This document shows, one piece after another, positions 61,724 through 64,000 of a stretch of DNA of 64,000 bases. Both the position numbers and the translations under genes were made by a program. The stretch is from Gammaproteobacteria bacterium (GTDB lineage: Bacteria; Pseudomonadota; Gammaproteobacteria; Acidiferrobacterales; Sulfurifustaceae): contig JACQFZ010000050.1 of assembly GCA_016199745.1 (NCBI GenBank), positions 1-64,000 of the forward strand, written 5' to 3'. The notes under the pieces are model-generated. The model worked only from the letters and a program-made list of their open reading frames with translations, was not told where the DNA came from and ran no database searches. Within the stretch, counting starts at the first letter, position 1. The number at the start of each line of letters is the position of its first letter.

Positions 61724-62259
61724 ATATTGCCCTCCTGCCCCGTTTGATGGCGTTTCACGTTTATATCGATACCGTTACTTACTGATAGGTACGACTCGTG
61801 TATTTCTCGTCTCACTTCGACTGGCTGGTCAACAAGACGCAGGTCTCAGTTAGATAAGACTCACCTCTCAATCAACCATGTTACTCAGGGGATATGCCAG
61901 TCATTTTCCTAAAAACGACTCCGGCATGAGCAAGATCCGACAAGCGCCAACGACCGACTTAGCCGAGGAACCCAAGGACCACGGCTAACGCCGGGTCACT
62001 ATCAACAGCCACGCAATCCGCGCGTTCAACACTAGCGCGCTTTACTGTTGTAACACGTAAAGGATTGACCCCTCTAGCGGTATTGTAAAAAAAGACAGGC
62101 TGTCGCATCGGCAGGTCTGCCCGCGACATAAGTCGACGATGCGTCCCTGTCCCTCTTTCCCCTCCTGGGTCAGGCGCTTTGGCCGAAGACTTCGGCGCGC
62201 CCGCATTCAAACCGGTATTCGTACGGATCAGAAACCGCTGCAAATTGAAAAAAGCGAAA
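61724..62259. other. intergenic region upstream of the ABC operon, no gene seen
   Basis: 536 bp between the binding-protein start and the universal stress protein gene. A 94-codon frame at 61959-62243 (minus) has atypical composition and no recognisable family. A poly-A run lies at about 62087-62093. No RNA gene is supported. Confidence 0.4.
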
Positions 62260-62694
62260 CTACTCTTCCTTCAATTTAACGATCAGACACGAGCAATGGA
62301 TTCGTCGTGCGACATAATAGGTCGTCGCACCAAAAAACGCCTTAGATAGGCTGCTAGTGCCATGAGAACCCAGCACCACGAGGTCGACCTCATGTGCCTT
62401 GGCCGCGCGCACAATCGTAGCTCCCGACCGACCGTACTCGACGACAGGGGTCACCGCTTTGCAGCCGGCGGCAGTGCGCGCTAAATTCACTAGCTTATTG
62501 TGCGCGACGTCCTGTGCCCGCGCGTATAAATCGCCCATCATTCCATCGTCATCGGACGGTGTCGGCGCATTTTCTACGACATGCAGCAGTACGAAGGTAG
62601 TCTGCGGCGAGCCGAATCGTTTGAGCGCAACTTCAAGAGCATGGCGGGAACTGTCGGAAAAATCTAAAGGAACTAAAACACGCTCAAATTCCAT
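62260..62694 (-). CDS. universal stress protein (UspA family)
   Basis: A 144-residue protein with the Usp fold: RVLVPLDFSDSSRHALEVAL, VLLHVV and VDLVVLGSHGTSSLSKAFFGATTYYVARR. The ATP-loop pattern G-x2-G-x9-G-(S/T) is nearly complete but has Ala after the last Gly, so nucleotide binding is uncertain. Single gene, with GGAG-like sequence upstream of the ATG. Confidence 0.92.
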   Translation of the reverse strand: MEFERVLVPLDFSDSSRHALEVALKRFGSPQTTFVLLHVVENAPTPSDDDGMMGDLYARAQDVAHNKLVNLARTAAGCKAVTPVVEYGRSGATIVRAAKAHEVDLVVLGSHGTSSLSKAFFGATTYYVARRIHCSCLIVKLKEE

Positions 62695-62926
62695 TGGGTC
62701 TCTCCTAGGGCGAGCACTTCAGGAAACCAGTTTCTTAGTCCGTTTGGCCGTTATGTCCGGGTGCCACACGCAAAGTATAAGACCTTTCCCTAACGATGCG
62801 AGAGGCGTTTTTTGAACAGACCTCAGCCCTTTATAGTAGAGGTTGCCGGCACCCGCCACTGTAAAATCGCCGGTCGTAATATCCGCTTATTGTCGCTGTT
62901 TCTACAAGGATCACGGGCACACCCTT

Positions 62927-63334
62927 ATGAATACCAAGACTCGTTCGCTGCTCGAGCGCTACTACGCCGCCTTCAACGCCGCCGCCTGGGACACATTCCT
63001 TGGCTTGCTGACCGAGGATGTGATTCACGATATCAATCAAGGAGGTCGCGAGGTCGGACGGGCTACGTTTGCTCGCTTCATGGAGCGCATGAATACCAGC
63101 TATCGCGAACAAATTGCCGATATCGTCATCATGACCAACGACGATGGCAGTCGCGCTGCGGTTGAGTTCACCGTGCTGGGCCAATATTTGAAAACCGACG
63201 AAGGCCTACCGCCGGCCGCCGGACAAACGTATCGCCTTCCCGGCGGCGCATTTTTTGAAATCCGCGACGACAAAGTCGCGCGCGTGACTAACTATTACAA
63301 CCTGCAAGATTGGCTGCGACAGGTGGGTACCTGA
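62927..63334 (+). CDS. SnoaL-like/NTF2-fold protein (ketosteroid isomerase-related)
   Basis: About 135 residues from ATG 62927: LERYYAAFNAAAWDTFLGLLTEDVIHDINQGG, then a cone fold with AAVEFTVLGQYLKTDEGLPP and FFEIRDDKVARVTNYYNLQDWL. The ligand is unknown. The frame opens at 62843 but the leader is not protein-like. The stop overlaps the next start by ATGA. The same three-gene order (SnoaL, GNAT, carbon-nitrogen hydrolase) occurs in other Proteobacteria. Confidence 0.85.
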   Translation: MNTKTRSLLERYYAAFNAAAWDTFLGLLTEDVIHDINQGGREVGRATFARFMERMNTSYREQIADIVIMTNDDGSRAAVEFTVLGQYLKTDEGLPPAAGQTYRLPGGAFFEIRDDKVARVTNYYNLQDWLRQVGT

Positions 63335-63936
63335 TGGCGGACTTACGGCTGGAGTCGTTACGGGGTGCAGCGATCGCACAACAGCTCGACACACTGGCCG
63401 AGTTGCGCATCACTGTCTTTCGCGATTGGCCGTATTTGTACGACGGTACACGCGAGTACGAAAAAAAATATCTCGATGTGTATTTGCGCTGCCCGCGCAG
63501 CTTGGCGGTGTTGGTGTGGGATGGCAATCACTGTATCGGCGCGACTACCGTGTTGCCGTTAGCGGACGCGGGCGCTGAGTCGCAACAACCGTTTATCGAT
63601 CACGGCCACGATATTTCACGCATCAATTATTTCGGTGAGTCGGTACTGCTGAAACCTTATCGCGGTCGTGGCTTAGGTGTGCGCTTTTTCGAACTGCGCG
63701 AAGCGCATGCGCGCGAACACAACTTGTCGATTTGTGCTTTCTGCTCAGTCGAGCGCCCGATGAATCATCCGGCGAAACCGGTCGACTATGTGCCGAACGA
63801 TGCCTTCTGGACGCGCCGCGGATATCACAAGGTAGCGGACATGGTGACGACCTACTCTTGGCCCGATATCGGTGAAACCGAATCTACCGCCAAGCCGATG
63901 ACGTTTTGGCGGCGCGACTTGAGCGCGACCGCATGA
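63334..63936 (+). CDS. GNAT-family N-acetyltransferase
   Basis: About 200 residues from ATG 63334: LRITVFRDWPYLYDGTREYEKKYL, HCIGATTVLPL, a GNAT acetyl-CoA loop LLKPYRGRGLGVRFFELREA and an aromatic C-terminus. The substrate is unknown. It overlaps both neighbours by 1-4 nt, so the three genes are translated together and probably act on one compound. Confidence 0.87.
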   Translation: MADLRLESLRGAAIAQQLDTLAELRITVFRDWPYLYDGTREYEKKYLDVYLRCPRSLAVLVWDGNHCIGATTVLPLADAGAESQQPFIDHGHDISRINYFGESVLLKPYRGRGLGVRFFELREAHAREHNLSICAFCSVERPMNHPAKPVDYVPNDAFWTRRGYHKVADMVTTYSWPDIGETESTAKPMTFWRRDLSATA

Positions 63937-64000
63937 ACGGATTCGTCGCCGCCGCCGCGCAATATCCGGTCAGCAAACCGGCGTCGTGGACCGAAATCGA
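63933..64000 (+). CDS. carbon-nitrogen hydrolase (nitrilase family), N-terminal fragment cut by the window edge
   Basis: ATG at 63933 overlaps the GNAT stop (ATGA). The visible residues MNGFVAAAAQYPVSKPASWT match the first beta strand of nitrilase-family amidohydrolases (A-A-Q-Y/F-P). The catalytic Glu-Lys-Cys lie outside the window. Confidence 0.7.
   Translation, partial: MNGFVAAAAQYPVSKPASWTEI

Noticed and set aside
61959-62243. 94-codon frame upstream of the ABC operon
   Set aside because: No domain, no good start signal, atypical residue use; probably chance in GC-rich DNA.

Overview
The window reads as a chromosome segment of a GC-rich Gram-negative bacterium, most likely a gammaproteobacterium. 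The reasons are the order ffs-dnaX-ybaB-recR, the mutS-mutL pair, guaA-tadA, mltF, a trimeric-type porin and several small dispersed palindrome families typical of that group. The assignment is inferred from gene content only.

Left part (1-19.5 kb), mostly housekeeping. The 5' tip of an IS5-type transposase lies at the edge. It is followed on the minus strand by a methyltransferase, recR, ybaB, dnaX, the 4.5S SRP RNA, mutL and mutS, two tRNA-Ser genes, then mltF (plus), tadA and guaA. A decayed lipid-glycosylation locus (GT2, ArnT-like and PAP2 pieces fused by deletions and frameshifts) and a Cys-rich secreted protein precede the Entner-Doudoroff genes zwf-edd-eda.

Sugar-phosphate region (19.5-29.5 kb). 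A HAD phosphatase/mutase, an AfuABC-like ABC importer, a TPR-PhnD protein, a porin, a Gfo/Idh/MocA oxidoreductase and gmhA form a likely phosphorylated-sugar uptake and use locus. The importer and the porin carry the same roughly 58-bp promoter element with tandem CTGTAAC boxes, so they probably form one regulon.

Accessory region (29.6-33.7 kb). Small minus-strand genes (GNAT, HIT, a frameshifted zinc-ribbon membrane protein, a histidine phosphatase) are separated by attC-like sites next to an IS110/IS1111 transposase remnant. This looks like integron-cassette debris without an integrase. An SRPBCC gene and a PEP-mutase-family gene follow.

Middle part (34-47.4 kb). It holds a lipoprotein serine beta-lactamase-like enzyme, a CHASE2 kinase with an OmpR-type regulator, GST with a divergent LysR gene, a 49-residue Lys-rich protein with a TTG start, yaiI, a choline-sulfate locus (choX, betC, lysR) and an ExeM-type secreted nuclease.

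One-carbon cluster (47.9-56.3 kb). All genes are on the minus strand. The modules of cobalamin-dependent methionine synthase are present as separate proteins: BmtB (homocysteine/zinc module), a pterin-binding methyltransferase and a corrinoid protein, with an ASKHA/RACE ferredoxin-type reactivase replacing the SAM-dependent reactivation domain. With them are a MetF/MetV-type methylene-THF reductase pair and two conserved proteins of unknown function (DUF1638 and a so-called virulence factor). Three of the proteins share an Arg/Gly-rich C-terminal tail. An orphan sarcosine oxidase gamma subunit and a dipeptide-type ABC importer with a Tat-exported binding protein lie upstream. I regard this cluster as the most interesting system in the window.

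The right end holds a universal stress protein and an overlapping trio: SnoaL-like, GNAT and the start of a carbon-nitrogen hydrolase.
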